DNA of 38,066 nucleotides from positions 1 through 38,066 of the forward strand of contig JAGWVR010000028.1 in assembly GCA_018970785.1 (NCBI GenBank), given 5' to 3'. This stretch comes from Planctomycetota bacterium. GTDB taxonomy: Bacteria; Planctomycetota; Planctomycetia; Pirellulales; UBA1268. A model generated the notes under the pieces. The model was not told the DNA's origin. It worked only from the letters and a program-made list of their open reading frames with translations, and ran no database searches. Position numbers and translations under genes: made by a program. Shown one piece after another: positions 7,842 through 16,723 of the stretch. Position 1 is the first letter of the stretch; each line of letters opens with the position of its first letter.

Positions 7842-9244
7842 TCGCGCTTCCGACGGAGCGTCGCCCGGTCGGCCGACAGCAGCCGCGCCGCCACGCCGAC
7901 CACCGCCGGGCAGGCCATCGACGTGCCGCTCATCGGCGCCAGGCCCCCCGGCACCGTCGAGACCACGCCCACGCCGGGACCGGTGAGATCGATCTCCGTG
8001 CCGACGTTGGAAAACCCGGCGATGAACTCGCGCGGGTCGGTGCCGAACGGCTCGCGCACGTCGGCATCCTCCATCGCGCCGCGCGGAAACGTCCCCTTCA
8101 CCCCCAGCGCCGAGACGGCCACGCAGGCCGGCTCCGCCGCCGGAAACTCGACCGGCGACCGCTCGGCATTCCCCGCCGCCGCGATCACGAGCGTGCCGGC
8201 CGCGCGGGCATCCTGGATCGCCGCCGCGATCGCCGGGTCGCGCACGCCGCCGCCGAGGCTGAGATTGACGAGGTCGCAGCCGTCGGCCACGGCGCGGTCG
8301 AGCGCCTTGAGGATCGCGAAATTGCTCGCCGTCGGCGCGTCCTTGCCGAACACGCGGTAGGAGCGGAGGACCACCCCGGGCGCCAGGCCGCGGACCCCGT
8401 CGGGCGCTCCGCCGCGCGACGCGATGATCCCCGCCACGTGCGTGCCATGGCCGGCGCCGTTGTCGGCGATGTCGGCCGGATCCTCGCCGAGGACGGTGTT
8501 CGAGCCGCCGGCGACGACGAGATCGGGATGGGGGCCGACGCCGGTGTCGATCACCCCGACGGTCACGCCGTCGCCGACGGCGAGGTCGGCGCTGCCGTAG
8601 AAGTGGCGCAGGCAGTCGGGCTCGGCCGGATCGAGCCGGGAGAGGCGGACGACGATGTCGGTGCCCTTGCGGACCATGACGTTCTTGCGGAAGCCCCCCC
8701 ACCAGCCCGGCGGGGCGTAAACATAGATCCGCTCGATCCGCTTGGCGGTGCCGAGGGCCACCTCGGCGATGCCGTCGGCCTTCGTGCGCGCCTCGCCGCC
8801 GACGGCGCTGCCGACGTCGGTGAACGCCACCACCGTCGCGCCGCGGATCGGCGCGCCGCCGGAGCGGGCGACGACGGCGACGCGCGTCTTGGCCGCCGTC
8901 GTCGCCCGCGGCGCGGCGACGTGGGCGGCGTAGCGGACGTGGGCCGGGCGGAAGAAGACCTCGGGCACGATCCGCAGGCCAGGCTCGCGGGCGCGGAGAT
9001 TGGCGGCCGCCTCGGGGGACATCTCGAGGAGCTTGGGGCCGTCGTCGGCGACGCTGTCGAGGACGCGGATATCACACTCGACGCGGCCGCGCCGCATCCC
9101 GCAGCTGGCGGCGAACTTCCGCGCCGCGGAGGCCGTCGTCAGCCCGCCGAGCTGGGCGAGGATGTCGCGGACGGCGTCGGCCCCCGACCGCGTCCCGGTC
9201 GGCGGGAGGACGACGAACCGCACCGGCGCCGAGTCGTCAGCCAT
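7742..9244 (-). CDS. Subtilisin-family (S8) serine protease with N-terminal propeptide-like and transthyretin-like domains
   Basis: Predicted 500 residues. The catalytic triad is complete: Asp233 in GVIDTGVGPHPDL, His266 in GHGTHVAGI, Ser442 in SGTSMACP, with oxyanion Asn359 in AAAGN. Before the catalytic domain there is a propeptide/I9-like segment (about residues 7-100: VRFVVLPP to GLRIVPEVFF) and a beta-rich segment (about 118-203) with IRGATVVAFTD and ADGIAEVAL that resembles carboxypeptidase-regulatory or transthyretin-like domains. There is no signal peptide, so the enzyme is cytoplasmic or exported by another route. The ATG at 9244 is preferred over an upstream ATG because GGGAAGGGA lies just before it and the protein sequence becomes family-like there. 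It ends convergently with, and overlaps, the stub at 7725. Confidence 0.9.
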   Translation of the reverse strand: MADDSAPVRFVVLPPTGTRSGADAVRDILAQLGGLTTASAARKFAASCGMRRGRVECDIRVLDSVADDGPKLLEMSPEAAANLRAREPGLRIVPEVFFRPAHVRYAAHVAAPRATTAAKTRVAVVARSGGAPIRGATVVAFTDVGSAVGGEARTKADGIAEVALGTAKRIERIYVYAPPGWWGGFRKNVMVRKGTDIVVRLSRLDPAEPDCLRHFYGSADLAVGDGVTVGVIDTGVGPHPDLVVAGGSNTVLGEDPADIADNGAGHGTHVAGIIASRGGAPDGVRGLAPGVVLRSYRVFGKDAPTASNFAILKALDRAVADGCDLVNLSLGGGVRDPAIAAAIQDARAAGTLVIAAAGNAERSPVEFPAAEPACVAVSALGVKGTFPRGAMEDADVREPFGTDPREFIAGFSNVGTEIDLTGPGVGVVSTVPGGLAPMSGTSMACPAVVGVAARLLSADRATLRRKRDQVRSDAIARAVLSSGVARGFPPTFEGSGLPLP

Positions 9245-9442
9245 GGTGTCCCTTCCCGGGCACGGCCCGGTCGGCCACGGTCGACCACTCCCGGCCACGG
9301 TGGTGCACCGTCCGAGGGCCTGCCCGCCGCACAAGTGTGCGCTCGGGTGCCGGAAGGGCAAACCATGGCGATTGCCGGGGACGCACGGCGCTGGGATACT
9401 TCCAGCCAGAACGTCGTGCGACGAAAGTCAGCGACGACCCCA

Positions 9443-9482
9443 AACCGCCGACCCACCAACCCAACCGCCGACCCGCCAACCC
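9443..9482. repeat. 20-bp tandem direct repeat, two copies
   Basis: Copies at 9443-9462 and 9463-9482 begin AACCGCCGACCC and differ at one base (A versus G at position 13). They lie about 200 bases upstream of the protease start codon. This could be slippage in C-rich sequence or a pair of protein-binding sites; sequence alone does not decide. Confidence 0.6.
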
Positions 9483-9656
9483 CGCCGTCGACCGACACGC
9501 CGGCTCGCGACGACCCGCCCACCGCTCGAAGCCCAGGCCTGCCCGCAGCCCCTCCGCCCAACACCGTCGAGGATCCCCTCAGGCCCCCCTGGAGAACGCC
9601 GCGAAGACGCGCTGTGCCCTCCGATTCCAGGGACCCGCGAAGCCCCTCCGCCGTCG

Positions 9657-9701
9657 CCCTCGCGTCGGCCCGTCGCCCCGGCAACCGGGTCGACGCGAGG
9701 G
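9657..9701. repeat. Perfect 11-bp inverted repeat (hairpin 1)
   Basis: CCCTCGCGTCG (9657-9667) pairs perfectly with CGACGCGAGGG (9691-9701). The loop contains a further possible stem, CCGG (9678-9681) with CCGG (9685-9688). No T-run follows on either strand, so this is not a typical intrinsic terminator. Confidence 0.6.
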
Positions 9702-9709
9702 CAGAGGCG

Positions 9710-9768
9710 CGAGGGGCGCCCCCTCTGTCGAGCCCGAGCTGAGGCTCCCCGACATCAGGCGCCCCTCG
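9710..9768. repeat. Perfect 11-bp inverted repeat (hairpin 2)
   Basis: CGAGGGGCGCC (9710-9720) pairs perfectly with GGCGCCCCTCG (9758-9768), with a loop of 37 bases. It begins 8 bases after hairpin 1 and ends 52 bases before the small gene at 9821, so it may lie in that gene's leader. No T-run follows on either strand. Confidence 0.6.
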
Positions 9769-9820
9769 AAAACCGCCCGATTGACCACGCCCCAAACCGT
9801 CCCGAAGCGCACGACCCACC

Positions 9821-10150
9821 ATGCAACGCTTCGTCCTCCGCTTCACCGGGCAGGGTGCGCCGCCAGCGGCCGACCTCGAGCGGATCAGCGCCGCGTCGGG
9901 CGTGTCGGTGATCGACGCCACGCCGCGGATGGTGCTGGTCGAGGCGTCCGGCGCTGCGGGGGGACGGCTCGCCGATGCCCTCGCCGGGTGGATCTGCGTG
10001 CCGGAGCACGGCGTTTCGCTCCCCGAGCCGCGGCCCCGGCCGGTGAAATCCCCCGAGTCGAAACCGAAGCCCCCGGGGCGCTCGGGATCGTCGCGGGCCG
10101 TGCGCGGCGACCGCCGCGGAGGGCGGTCAAAACCAGGGGGCGAACGCTGA
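9821..10150 (+). CDS. Small protein resembling a stand-alone S8 propeptide / I9-type inhibitor
   Basis: Predicted 109 residues. The first 75 look like a compact beta-alpha-beta-beta-alpha-beta fold: QRFVLRFTG, then ADLERISAASG, VSVIDATPRMVLVEAS, GGRLADALAG, WICVPEHGVSLP. That pattern, including the final strand of type VxPEHxV, is what S8 propeptides and I9 inhibitors look like. The last 35 residues are a basic, proline-rich, probably disordered tail. The gene starts 576 bases from the start of the divergently transcribed S8 protease, which suggests an inhibitor or folding chaperone for it. This is inference from fold pattern and position; there is no signal peptide and no strong ribosome site. 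It could instead be an unrelated ferredoxin-like protein. Confidence 0.6.
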   Translation: MQRFVLRFTGQGAPPAADLERISAASGVSVIDATPRMVLVEASGAAGGRLADALAGWICVPEHGVSLPEPRPRPVKSPESKPKPPGRSGSSRAVRGDRRGGRSKPGGER

Positions 10151-10210
10151 ACCCGGTTGGCGGGGCACGGCCGGCCCCGCGCGGTCGCGGAGTTCGCCGG
10201 CGGCCCTCGC

Positions 10211-10918
10211 TCAGCGCCCGCGCTTCGGCCCCGGCGCCGGGGGCTGCGGCGGCTGCTCCGGCTTCGGCTCGTCGGCTTCCGGCTTGTCGGCCGCCCCCGC
10301 CTTGTCCTCCTCGAGGACGATCGACGCGGAGTTGATGCAGTAGCGCAGGCCGGTCGGCGGCGGACCGTCGTTGAACACGTGGCCCAGATGAGCGCCGCAC
10401 TTGCGGCAGGTGACCTCGGTGCGGTGCATGAAGAACGAGAAGTCGTCGTGCTCGGCGACGACCTTTCCCTTCACGTCCCCCTGCTTGGCGTCGATCGGGG
10501 CGTTGAAGCTCGGCCAGCCGCAGCCGCTGTCGAACTTCTCGTCGGAGCGGAACAGCGGCTCGCCGCAGCAGACGCAGCGGTAGGTGCCCTTGGTCTTGGT
10601 GTTCCAATACTTGCCGGTGAAGGCGCGCTCGGTGCCCTTGAGGCGCGCCACCTGGAACTGCTCCGGGGTGAGCCGCTGCTGCCAGCCCTCGAGCGTGGTT
10701 GGCAGGGGATTGCCCTCGGCATCGACCAACGGCGCCGGTTGGCCGGCGCCGGCCTGGGAAGGCTGCCCGCGCTGCATGGAGTTTTTCCCGCGGTTGGAGG
10801 AAGGGGGGCGCGGTTTGCCGGGGGGATCGGCCGCGGGCGCTCCCGCGACACCCCACGCCACGCCGATGGCACACGCCACGGCGACGAGCCCGGCCCGCGG
10901 GCGAAGCTGTCGGATCAT
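10211..10918 (-). CDS. msrB: Exported peptide-methionine (R)-S-oxide reductase
   Basis: Reduces methionine-R-sulfoxide in proteins. The 235-residue product starts with a signal-type segment (basic RQLRPR, then a hydrophobic run from about 10 to 27), so it probably acts outside the cytoplasm. The catalytic domain (about 76-205) has the two zinc CxxC motifs (Cys115/118 and Cys171/174), GCGWPSF (132-138), HRTEVTC and the catalytic Cys194 in RYCINSAS. A Pro/Lys/Glu-rich tail of about 28 residues follows. GGGAGG lies 6 bases before the ATG. It is 154 bases downstream of a cyclophilin gene on the same strand, and the pair may be co-transcribed as an extracytoplasmic protein repair unit. Confidence 0.95.
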   Translation of the reverse strand: MIRQLRPRAGLVAVACAIGVAWGVAGAPAADPPGKPRPPSSNRGKNSMQRGQPSQAGAGQPAPLVDAEGNPLPTTLEGWQQRLTPEQFQVARLKGTERAFTGKYWNTKTKGTYRCVCCGEPLFRSDEKFDSGCGWPSFNAPIDAKQGDVKGKVVAEHDDFSFFMHRTEVTCRKCGAHLGHVFNDGPPPTGLRYCINSASIVLEEDKAGAADKPEADEPKPEQPPQPPAPGPKRGR

Positions 10919-11072
10919 CGGATGCCTCCCTCGTCGGATCGGTCGGCTCGCAGGTGCCGGGCGGTGCGATCACCGCCCGCAAGAAGACCCCACGAGTTTA
11001 CACCGGGGCTGGCCCCGGGGGAGCCGCGTGCGGCCCCGCCGCGAGTGTTTGCCCGGCGGTCGCGGCGGAGGG

Positions 11073-12254
11073 TCAGCCCCGCTTCTTGGGATCGGGAAGC
11101 GTCTCCGGCTTGTATTCGTGGTCGCGCTTCCGGATCACCTCGGCCTTCACGATCCGGTCGGGCTTGATCCCCGGCACCGTCTGGCCCACCGGATCCTGCG
11201 TACGGATGAGCTTGGGGAGCACGTCCATCCCTTCGATGATCCGGCCGAAGACGGTGTGCTTGCCGTCGAGGTGTTCGGTGGGGCGGAAGGTGAGGAAGAA
11301 TTGCGAGCCGCCGGTGTCCTTGCCCGCATGGGCCATCGACAGCGAGCCGCGGAAATGCTTCCGTGCCCCGGGCTCGTAGCACTCGCAGGCGATGGCGTAG
11401 CCCGGTCCGCCGGCGCCGGTGCCCTTGGGATCGCCCCCCTGGGCCATGAACCCGCCGATCACGCGGTGAAACGGCGTGCCGGCGTAGGTCCCGTTCTCGA
11501 CCAGCGAGATGAAGTTGGCGACGGTGTTGGGCGCCTCGTTCTCGAACAGCTCGACGACGATGTCGCCCTTCGTGGTCGTGATCTTCACGCGCGGCAGGTC
11601 GTCGGCCTTGGCCTCGGCGGCCCGCAGCGCCATCTCGGCCTCGACCTTGGGGAGCTCCGCGGCCAGCGACCGCTCGAGCTGGACGATCCGCGCGTCCTCG
11701 ACCCCCGCCGCGGCGGCCTTCTTCAGCCACTCCGCCGCCCGGTCGGGCTCGGAGCGGAAGATCGCCGCCGTCGCCGCGACGATCGCCACCCCCTTCTCGG
11801 TGTCGCCGGGATTGGCGAACACGCCCGCCTTGTCGAGGAGTTCGGCCAAGGCGAGGGCCCGATCCGGGTCGTCGCCCTGCATCGCGGCGGTGACGACGGC
11901 CGTGCACATCTCGCGGGCGGCCTTGCTGCCGGGGTCGGCGACCACCAGCGCGAACGCCGCCGTCTCCAGCCGGTCGCTCGCCTTTTCCGCCTCCGGCTTG
12001 AGCCCCTCGAATTTCGCCTCGAGGGCGTCGCGCTTCGCCTTGTCGGTCTCGTTCTTGTATTGGCCGCCGAGAACCTGCATCTCGCCGACGAGCCGCTTCA
12101 TCTCCTTGCGGGCGGCATCGAATTCGGCCTGCGCCGCCTGGAGGTCGACCGGCTTTTCGGGGGCCGCCGGCTGGGCCGAAGCGCCCGGGATCGTCGCCGA
12201 AAACAGCCCTGCCGCCACACCGAGCGCCACCACCGCCCGCAGGATCACGCGCAT
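11073..12254 (-). CDS. Exported cyclophilin-type peptidyl-prolyl isomerase with N-terminal coiled-coil/helical domain
   Basis: Predicted 393 residues. A signal peptide ([16 protein letters not shown], likely cut after ASA near residue 27) precedes a charged helical or coiled-coil segment (about 37-90), then an alanine-rich helical region reminiscent of TPR-like repeats (about 90-205). The cyclophilin domain occupies about 218-385: [30 protein letters not shown] and [13 protein letters not shown]. It would catalyse proline isomerisation during folding of exported proteins. The ATG at 12254 is preferred because GGGAGGGGG sits directly upstream and the signal peptide starts there; the open frame further upstream is antisense to rsmD and the cupin gene. 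It is divergent from rsmD with 90 bases between starts. Confidence 0.92.
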   Translation of the reverse strand: MRVILRAVVALGVAAGLFSATIPGASAQPAAPEKPVDLQAAQAEFDAARKEMKRLVGEMQVLGGQYKNETDKAKRDALEAKFEGLKPEAEKASDRLETAAFALVVADPGSKAAREMCTAVVTAAMQGDDPDRALALAELLDKAGVFANPGDTEKGVAIVAATAAIFRSEPDRAAEWLKKAAAAGVEDARIVQLERSLAAELPKVEAEMALRAAEAKADDLPRVKITTTKGDIVVELFENEAPNTVANFISLVENGTYAGTPFHRVIGGFMAQGGDPKGTGAGGPGYAIACECYEPGARKHFRGSLSMAHAGKDTGGSQFFLTFRPTEHLDGKHTVFGRIIEGMDVLPKLIRTQDPVGQTVPGIKPDRIVKAEVIRKRDHEYKPETLPDPKKRG

Positions 12255-12344
12255 CGCCCCCTCCCTGAAGGATGTCCGTCGCCGGCGGACCGCCGTCGCC
12301 GGGGGTACGATACCACGGTGATCCTCCCCGTCGGAACGTGAACC

Positions 12345-12983
12345 ATGCCGCGTCGCGGCCCCCCCGCGCCCGATCGCGGCCGTCGCACGGCAGCCCCCGA
12401 CGGGGCCGACGCCGCCGCCCCGCCACGGATCATCGGCGGCACGCTCCGGGGGCGGAAGCTCCCCTTCCTCCCCGACCCGCGCACCCGGCCGATGAAGGAT
12501 CGGGTCCGCGAGACGCTCTTCGATCTCCTCGGCACCGACGTCCCGGGGACGGTGGCGATCGATCTGTTCGCCGGCAGCGGAGCGCTGGGGCTCGAGGCGC
12601 TCAGCCGGGGGGCGGCGCGGGCGATCCTCGTCGAGCGCCATTTCCCCACCGCGGACCGGCTCCGGGAGGCGGCGACGGAGCTCGACGTCGCCGACCGCGT
12701 CGAGGTGCGCCCCGGCGACGTCCTGGTCTGGGCCCGGCGCCTGCCGCCGCTGCCGGATGACAAGCCGTGGCTGGTGTTCGTGTCGCCACCGTGGGAGATG
12801 TTCACCAGCCGGGGTGCCGACGTCGTCGCCCTCGTGGCGGCCCTCCAGGGGGCGGCGCCGCCGGGGAGCACCGTCGTCGTCGAGGCCGACACCGCCTTCG
12901 ACCAGGCGCGGCTTCCGGGCACCGGCTGGACCTCCCGGGCCCTTCCCCCGGCGGTGCTCCATCTCTGGCGGCACGGCGGCTGA
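12345..12983 (+). CDS. rsmD: 16S rRNA (guanine(966)-N(2))-methyltransferase RsmD-like, with altered catalytic motif
   Basis: Predicted 212 residues. A disordered basic/proline-rich N-terminus (1-27) is followed by [27 protein letters not shown] and the SAM-binding motif [19 protein letters not shown] (72-90), all diagnostic of RsmD. Family members methylate G966 in the small-subunit rRNA. The usual catalytic motif D/NPPY is replaced by SPPW at residues 147-150, so activity or the exact target may differ. The body is of normal length for the family. The start is 90 bases from the divergent cyclophilin start, and the cupin gene follows 60 bases downstream, possibly in the same operon. Confidence 0.85.
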   Translation: MPRRGPPAPDRGRRTAAPDGADAAAPPRIIGGTLRGRKLPFLPDPRTRPMKDRVRETLFDLLGTDVPGTVAIDLFAGSGALGLEALSRGAARAILVERHFPTADRLREAATELDVADRVEVRPGDVLVWARRLPPLPDDKPWLVFVSPPWEMFTSRGADVVALVAALQGAAPPGSTVVVEADTAFDQARLPGTGWTSRALPPAVLHLWRHGG

Positions 12984-13043
12984 CGGGACGGTGTCGGCGG
13001 CCGGCCGGCGTCTGGTATCGTTGTCGGGAAGAAAGGGGACGGG

Positions 13044-13409
13044 ATGTTCGTGCGCAACCTCCGGGAGGCGACTCCCTTCACGACCGCCGACGGCTCGACG
13101 ATCCGCGAGTTGCTCTCGCACCGCGACGGGGCGATCCGGGCCCAGAGCCTCGCCGAGGCCCGCCTGGCACCGGGGCGGGCGACCACTCCCCATCACCACG
13201 CCGCCACCGAGGAGATCTACTACATCCTCTCCGGCAGCGCCGTCATGACCCTCGGCCACGACGACACGCGCGCCGTCGGCCCCGGCGACGCGATCGCGAT
13301 CCCGCCGGGGGCCCGCCACACGATCCGCAACGACGGCCCGGAGGAGCTCGTGTTCCTCTGCACCTGTGCCCCCGGCTACGAACACGCCGATACGTTCCTC
13401 GAAGGCTAG
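13044..13409 (+). CDS. Small single-domain cupin
   Basis: Predicted 121 residues forming one cupin barrel. The first cupin motif is visible as [20 protein letters not shown] (His50/His52, Glu56 or Glu57 as probable metal ligands) and the second as [16 protein letters not shown] (His92). A metal-dependent enzyme or a small-ligand sensor is possible; the substrate cannot be told from sequence. AAAGGGGACGGG precedes the ATG and gives a good ribosome site. The gene sits between rsmD and the first PilB-like gene, 67 bases upstream of the latter, in the same direction. Confidence 0.88.
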   Translation: MFVRNLREATPFTTADGSTIRELLSHRDGAIRAQSLAEARLAPGRATTPHHHAATEEIYYILSGSAVMTLGHDDTRAVGPGDAIAIPPGARHTIRNDGPEELVFLCTCAPGYEHADTFLEG

Positions 13410-13476
13410 TGTCGCGAACGCCCGATCCGTCCGGGCTCCTCCGTCCCGCATCCTCCCCCACCCGCCGCCTCCACCC

Positions 13477-15186
13477 ATGGCCATCTCCGACGCCTTCTCC
13501 TCGCTCCTCGTCTCCGAGGGCCTCGTCAGCGCCGAGCAGCTCGCCGAGGTCACGCGGATCGCCGGCTCCTCGGGCAAGAAGATGCACGAGGAGATCGTCC
13601 GCCTCGGCTACGCCCCCGGCGACAAGGTGATGCGCGCCCTGGCGAAGGCCTACCGGATGAAGTTCGTCGACCTCGCCACCGCCACGGTGCCGCAGGAGAC
13701 GGTCGAGCTGCTCCCCGAGAGCGTGGCCCGCGAAAACTCGATCTTCCCGATCTCCGTCGAGGGCTCGACGCTCCGTGTCGCCAGCTGCGACCCGACCGAC
13801 CTCGACACCCAGGAGAAGCTCCGCTTCATCCTCAACCGCGACGTCGAGATCGCTCTGGCGCCGCGCGAGCAGATCATCGAGGCGATCAACCGCCACTACG
13901 GCGCCAGCGACGGCGAGAGCGCCGACTCGATGCTCCAGGAGTTCACCGACACGGCGATCGACTTCACCGAGACGGCCGTCGAGCAGGCGGCCGCGCAGGC
14001 CACCGAGGACAATTCCGACGCCCCGGTCGTGAAGCTCGTCAACCTGATCATCACCGAGGCGGTCCAGCTCCGCGCCAGCGACATCCACATCGAGCCGTTC
14101 GAGAACCGGGTGCGGATCCGCTACCGGATCGACGGCCGCCTCGTCGAGCGCGACAATCCCCCGCGGCGCCTCCTCGGCGCGATCCTGTCGCGCATCAAGA
14201 TCCTCTCCAAGCTCGACATCGCCGAGCGCCGCCGCCCCCAGGACGGCCGCATCAAGCTCACCGTCGACGGCAAGGACTACGACCTCCGCGTCAGCGTCCT
14301 CCCCACCAACCACGGCCAGTCGGTGGTGATGCGCGTCCTCGACAAGGACAACATCCGCGTCGGCATCCGCCAGCTCGGCCTCTCCGAGCACGACTTCCGC
14401 AACTTCAAGAACCTGATCCGCCGCCCCAACGGCATCATCCTCGTGACCGGGCCGACCGGGTCGGGGAAGACGACCACGCTCTACGCCTCGCTCAACGAGC
14501 TCAACCGCCCCGACACGAAGATCATTACCGCCGAGGATCCGGTCGAGTACTACCTCGCCGGGATCAACCAGGTGGAGGTCCGCCACCAGATCGGCCTCGA
14601 CTTCGCCCGCGTGATCCGCGCCATGCTGCGGCAGGCGCCCAACGTGATCCTCGTCGGCGAGATGCGCGACACGGAAACCGCGCAGATGGGGATCCAGGCG
14701 TCGCTCACCGGCCACTTGGTGTTCAGCACGCTCCACACCAACGACGCCCCCAGCGCGATCACGCGGATGATCGACATGGGCGTGCCGGCCTACCTCGTGG
14801 CCAGCAGCGTGATCGCCGTCCTCGCCCAGCGCCTCGTGCGGATCAACTGCCCGAAGTGCAAGCAGCCGTTCCAGCCGCTCGAGACGCAGATCGAGGCGGC
14901 GGGGATCACCGCCGAGCAGCTCAAGGGGGCGACCTTCATGAAGGGGCGCGGCTGCGCCAACTGCCAGAAGACCGGCCACAAGGGGCGCCTCGGGATCTTC
15001 GAGCTGATGGTGATGACCAACAAGATCCGGGAGTTGGCGTTCCAGGGGGCCCCGACCCAGGAGATCCGCCGCGCCGCCTGCAGCCAGGGGATGCGGGTGA
15101 TGTTCGAGGACGGCGTCCAGAAGGTCCTCCGCGGGATCACCACGTTCGACGAGGTGTTCCGCGTCGCCAAGAAGGTCGAGGAATGA
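13477..15186 (+). CDS. pilB: Type IV filament assembly ATPase, PilB/GspE family (copy 1)
   Basis: Cytoplasmic hexameric ATPase that powers pilin or pseudopilin polymerisation; 569 residues, normal length. It has an N-terminal MshEN/T2SSE_N domain (about 5-150), then ASDIHIEPF, Walker [11 protein letters not shown] (starting near residue 325), an Asp/Glu box with AEDPVEY, Walker B ILVGEMRD, a His box region SxLHTND, and the zinc tetracysteine Cys458/461 and Cys493/496 that marks PilB/GspE rather than PilT. The ATG at 13477 removes a non-homologous stretch that overlaps the cupin gene; no clear ribosome site is present. It stands apart from the main filament operon, separated by two minus-strand genes, and ends 15 bases from the convergent hydrolase. 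PilB and GspE cannot be separated here. Confidence 0.93.
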   Translation: MAISDAFSSLLVSEGLVSAEQLAEVTRIAGSSGKKMHEEIVRLGYAPGDKVMRALAKAYRMKFVDLATATVPQETVELLPESVARENSIFPISVEGSTLRVASCDPTDLDTQEKLRFILNRDVEIALAPREQIIEAINRHYGASDGESADSMLQEFTDTAIDFTETAVEQAAAQATEDNSDAPVVKLVNLIITEAVQLRASDIHIEPFENRVRIRYRIDGRLVERDNPPRRLLGAILSRIKILSKLDIAERRRPQDGRIKLTVDGKDYDLRVSVLPTNHGQSVVMRVLDKDNIRVGIRQLGLSEHDFRNFKNLIRRPNGIILVTGPTGSGKTTTLYASLNELNRPDTKIITAEDPVEYYLAGINQVEVRHQIGLDFARVIRAMLRQAPNVILVGEMRDTETAQMGIQASLTGHLVFSTLHTNDAPSAITRMIDMGVPAYLVASSVIAVLAQRLVRINCPKCKQPFQPLETQIEAAGITAEQLKGATFMKGRGCANCQKTGHKGRLGIFELMVMTNKIRELAFQGAPTQEIRRAACSQGMRVMFEDGVQKVLRGITTFDEVFRVAKKVEE

Positions 15187-15201
15187 TCCCGGCGGGCGCG
15201 G

Positions 15202-16098
15202 TCACCCGCCGCGGCCCGCGAGCCGATCGCGGCACCACCGCGCGACGCGGGCCGCGATCGACTGATTGCGCACGAGGAACGTGTGGTTGGTCGTCGGGTG
15301 CTCGGGATAGTCGGCGAGGTGCGTGATCGGGAGATCACCGCGCCCGAGAACGCGGGCCAGGTCGGCGCTCGACTCGGCCACGAGGCCGTCGTTGGGGCCC
15401 TCGAGCCGGCCCTGTACCCAGGTGTTCAAGAGCCGGTTGCGAAACGCCCCGCTGCAGTACTCGAGGTGCCTCATCCCCCCCGAAACCGTCAGCGACGGGA
15501 TCCCGAGCGGGTCGTCACGATCGGCGGCATTGAGGGCGTCGATGAAGCGATCTTCGTCGGTGATCGTCAGTTGTCGGGACGACCGGCACAGCGGCGAGCG
15601 GAGGAAGGGATAGAGTCCCGTCATCAGGTCCGAGAGGTCGGCCAGCGGAGTGACGAGAGGCTGGCCGATCAGGGTGCCAGCGTGGGGCGTGCCGAGGAAG
15701 CAGGCTCCGGCCACCGAGTCGCGCAGCCACGCCGGGCTCCGGCGCTCGGCGAGAAGGCGCAGCATCCGGCGGACGACGAGGCCCCCCATGCTGTGGGCCA
15801 CGAGCACGCGCCGGCCTGGTCCTGCAGGCGGGGCGAGGTCGTCGAGCAGCGACGCGAAAGACGCGGCGGCCGCATCGATTCCGCGGTAGCTGTCGTAATC
15901 GAAAAGCACCGCCCGCAACCCAGCTCCGGTGAAAAACCGGCCAAGGTCGCGGAGGTAGACGCTGCTGGCGGTGAATCCGTGGACGACGACGGCATGATCG
16001 CCGGCCAGGTCAGCCGGGGTGACCCAAGCACCCTCGGGGTGGGTCAGCGATGCGCCCTGGCGGATCGGATCGGGACCTGGAGCCGGATCAGGCGGCAT
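15202..16098 (-). CDS. Alpha/beta hydrolase, lipase-like
   Basis: Predicted 298 residues. Catalytic features: oxyanion VVHGF (38-42), nucleophile elbow AHSMGG (Ser103), probable Asp237 in NDGLVAES, and His272 in TNHTFLV. The pattern VVVHGF-AHSMGG-LGTPHAG resembles PGAP1- or lipase-type serine hydrolases that act on esters of lipids or lipid-linked substrates. There is no signal peptide, so it is probably cytoplasmic. The ATG at 16098 overlaps the end of the upstream gene by 11 bases, which implies translational coupling. It is convergent with the first PilB-like gene. The substrate is unknown. Confidence 0.85.
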   Translation of the reverse strand: MPPDPAPGPDPIRQGASLTHPEGAWVTPADLAGDHAVVVHGFTASSVYLRDLGRFFTGAGLRAVLFDYDSYRGIDAAAASFASLLDDLAPPAGPGRRVLVAHSMGGLVVRRMLRLLAERRSPAWLRDSVAGACFLGTPHAGTLIGQPLVTPLADLSDLMTGLYPFLRSPLCRSSRQLTITDEDRFIDALNAADRDDPLGIPSLTVSGGMRHLEYCSGAFRNRLLNTWVQGRLEGPNDGLVAESSADLARVLGRGDLPITHLADYPEHPTTNHTFLVRNQSIAARVARWCRDRLAGRGG

Positions 16099-16723
16099 CG
16101 CCGAGCGGTCCTCCGCGCCGGAAGGCGAACAGGGTCACCTCCTGCTCGCCGACGGGAGCCTCGTCGATCCGCGGATCGATCAGTTCGATCGGATTGGCGA
16201 ATTCGACGGTGCTCCCGCCGGGCTCGCCGGTCACGACCCGGGCAGTGACACCCGTCACGGCACCGGAGGGGAAGCGAAGCGCGAAAGCGTCGGGCCGGGC
16301 GGCCGCCAGAGCATCGGGGATGCCGACACGGATCGGCGCGACCACGAGGGCCCCGGCGGCAGCGAAGCCCTCTGCCCGCTGGGCAATTTCGGATCCCGTC
16401 AGCCGGAGGGGAACCGGCTGACCGCACAGGAACGGTGTTGCGTGATCGGGAAGCGGATCTTCATCGAGGAGAGCCGCGAGGATCGCGGTCCGAGCATCGG
16501 TTTGCGAGGGCATTGACGAAGCCTCCCCGCCGGCCAGCCGACCGCGATCCGTCACCACCGTCGACAAGTCGACGGTGGCCGTTGCCGGATCGGCAACGAA
16601 CCCTGGCGTCGGCTGGAGTGCGCGGACAAATGCCGTCAGCACCTGCGGGCCCTGCTTGAGCAGCCAGGCAGCCACCGCGCGGGCGTCCGGGTCGCACCGG
16701 GATTCCCCTGTTGTGGATGCCAT
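16088..16723 (-). CDS. Uncharacterised protein coupled to the lipase-like hydrolase
   Basis: Predicted 211 residues that I do not recognise. It has an N-terminal helical part (ARAVAAWLLKQGPQVLTAFVRAL) and a longer beta-rich part with alternating hydrophobic strands (ALVVAPIRVGIP, AFALRFPSGAVTGVTARVV). There is no signal peptide or membrane segment. The ATG at 16723 is chosen over one 51 bases upstream because GGGGAGAGG lies just before it. The 3' end overlaps the hydrolase start, so the two proteins probably act together. Codon pattern and coupling argue that it is a real gene. Confidence 0.65.
   Translation of the reverse strand: MASTTGESRCDPDARAVAAWLLKQGPQVLTAFVRALQPTPGFVADPATATVDLSTVVTDRGRLAGGEASSMPSQTDARTAILAALLDEDPLPDHATPFLCGQPVPLRLTGSEIAQRAEGFAAAGALVVAPIRVGIPDALAAARPDAFALRFPSGAVTGVTARVVTGEPGGSTVEFANPIELIDPRIDEAPVGEQEVTLFAFRRGGPLGDAA

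Larger units (their letters stand above)
9245..9820. other. 576-bp non-coding region rich in inverted repeats
   Basis: I see no gene here; open frames on both strands have shadow-like composition. The region separates the start of the protease gene (minus) from the start of the small I9-like gene (plus), so it should contain both promoters. It has a 20-bp tandem duplication and two long perfect inverted repeats, listed separately. The plus strand is strikingly C-rich and G-poor between about 9440 and 9600. Confidence 0.5.

Noticed and set aside
9443..9482. The tandem 20-mer as the start of a CRISPR array.
   Set aside because: There are only two copies, with no spacer between them and no cas genes in the window.
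9245..9820. Open frames on both strands covering the spacer near the S8 protease (for example 9139-9921 minus and 9337-10335 plus).
   Set aside because: They read through known genes in the wrong frame, are Arg/Pro- or Gly-rich, and show no family signal.
12255..13577. Upstream extension of the cyclophilin open frame, up to 13577 on the minus strand.
   Set aside because: The extension is antisense to rsmD and the cupin gene; the true protein begins with a signal peptide at 12254 after a strong ribosome site.
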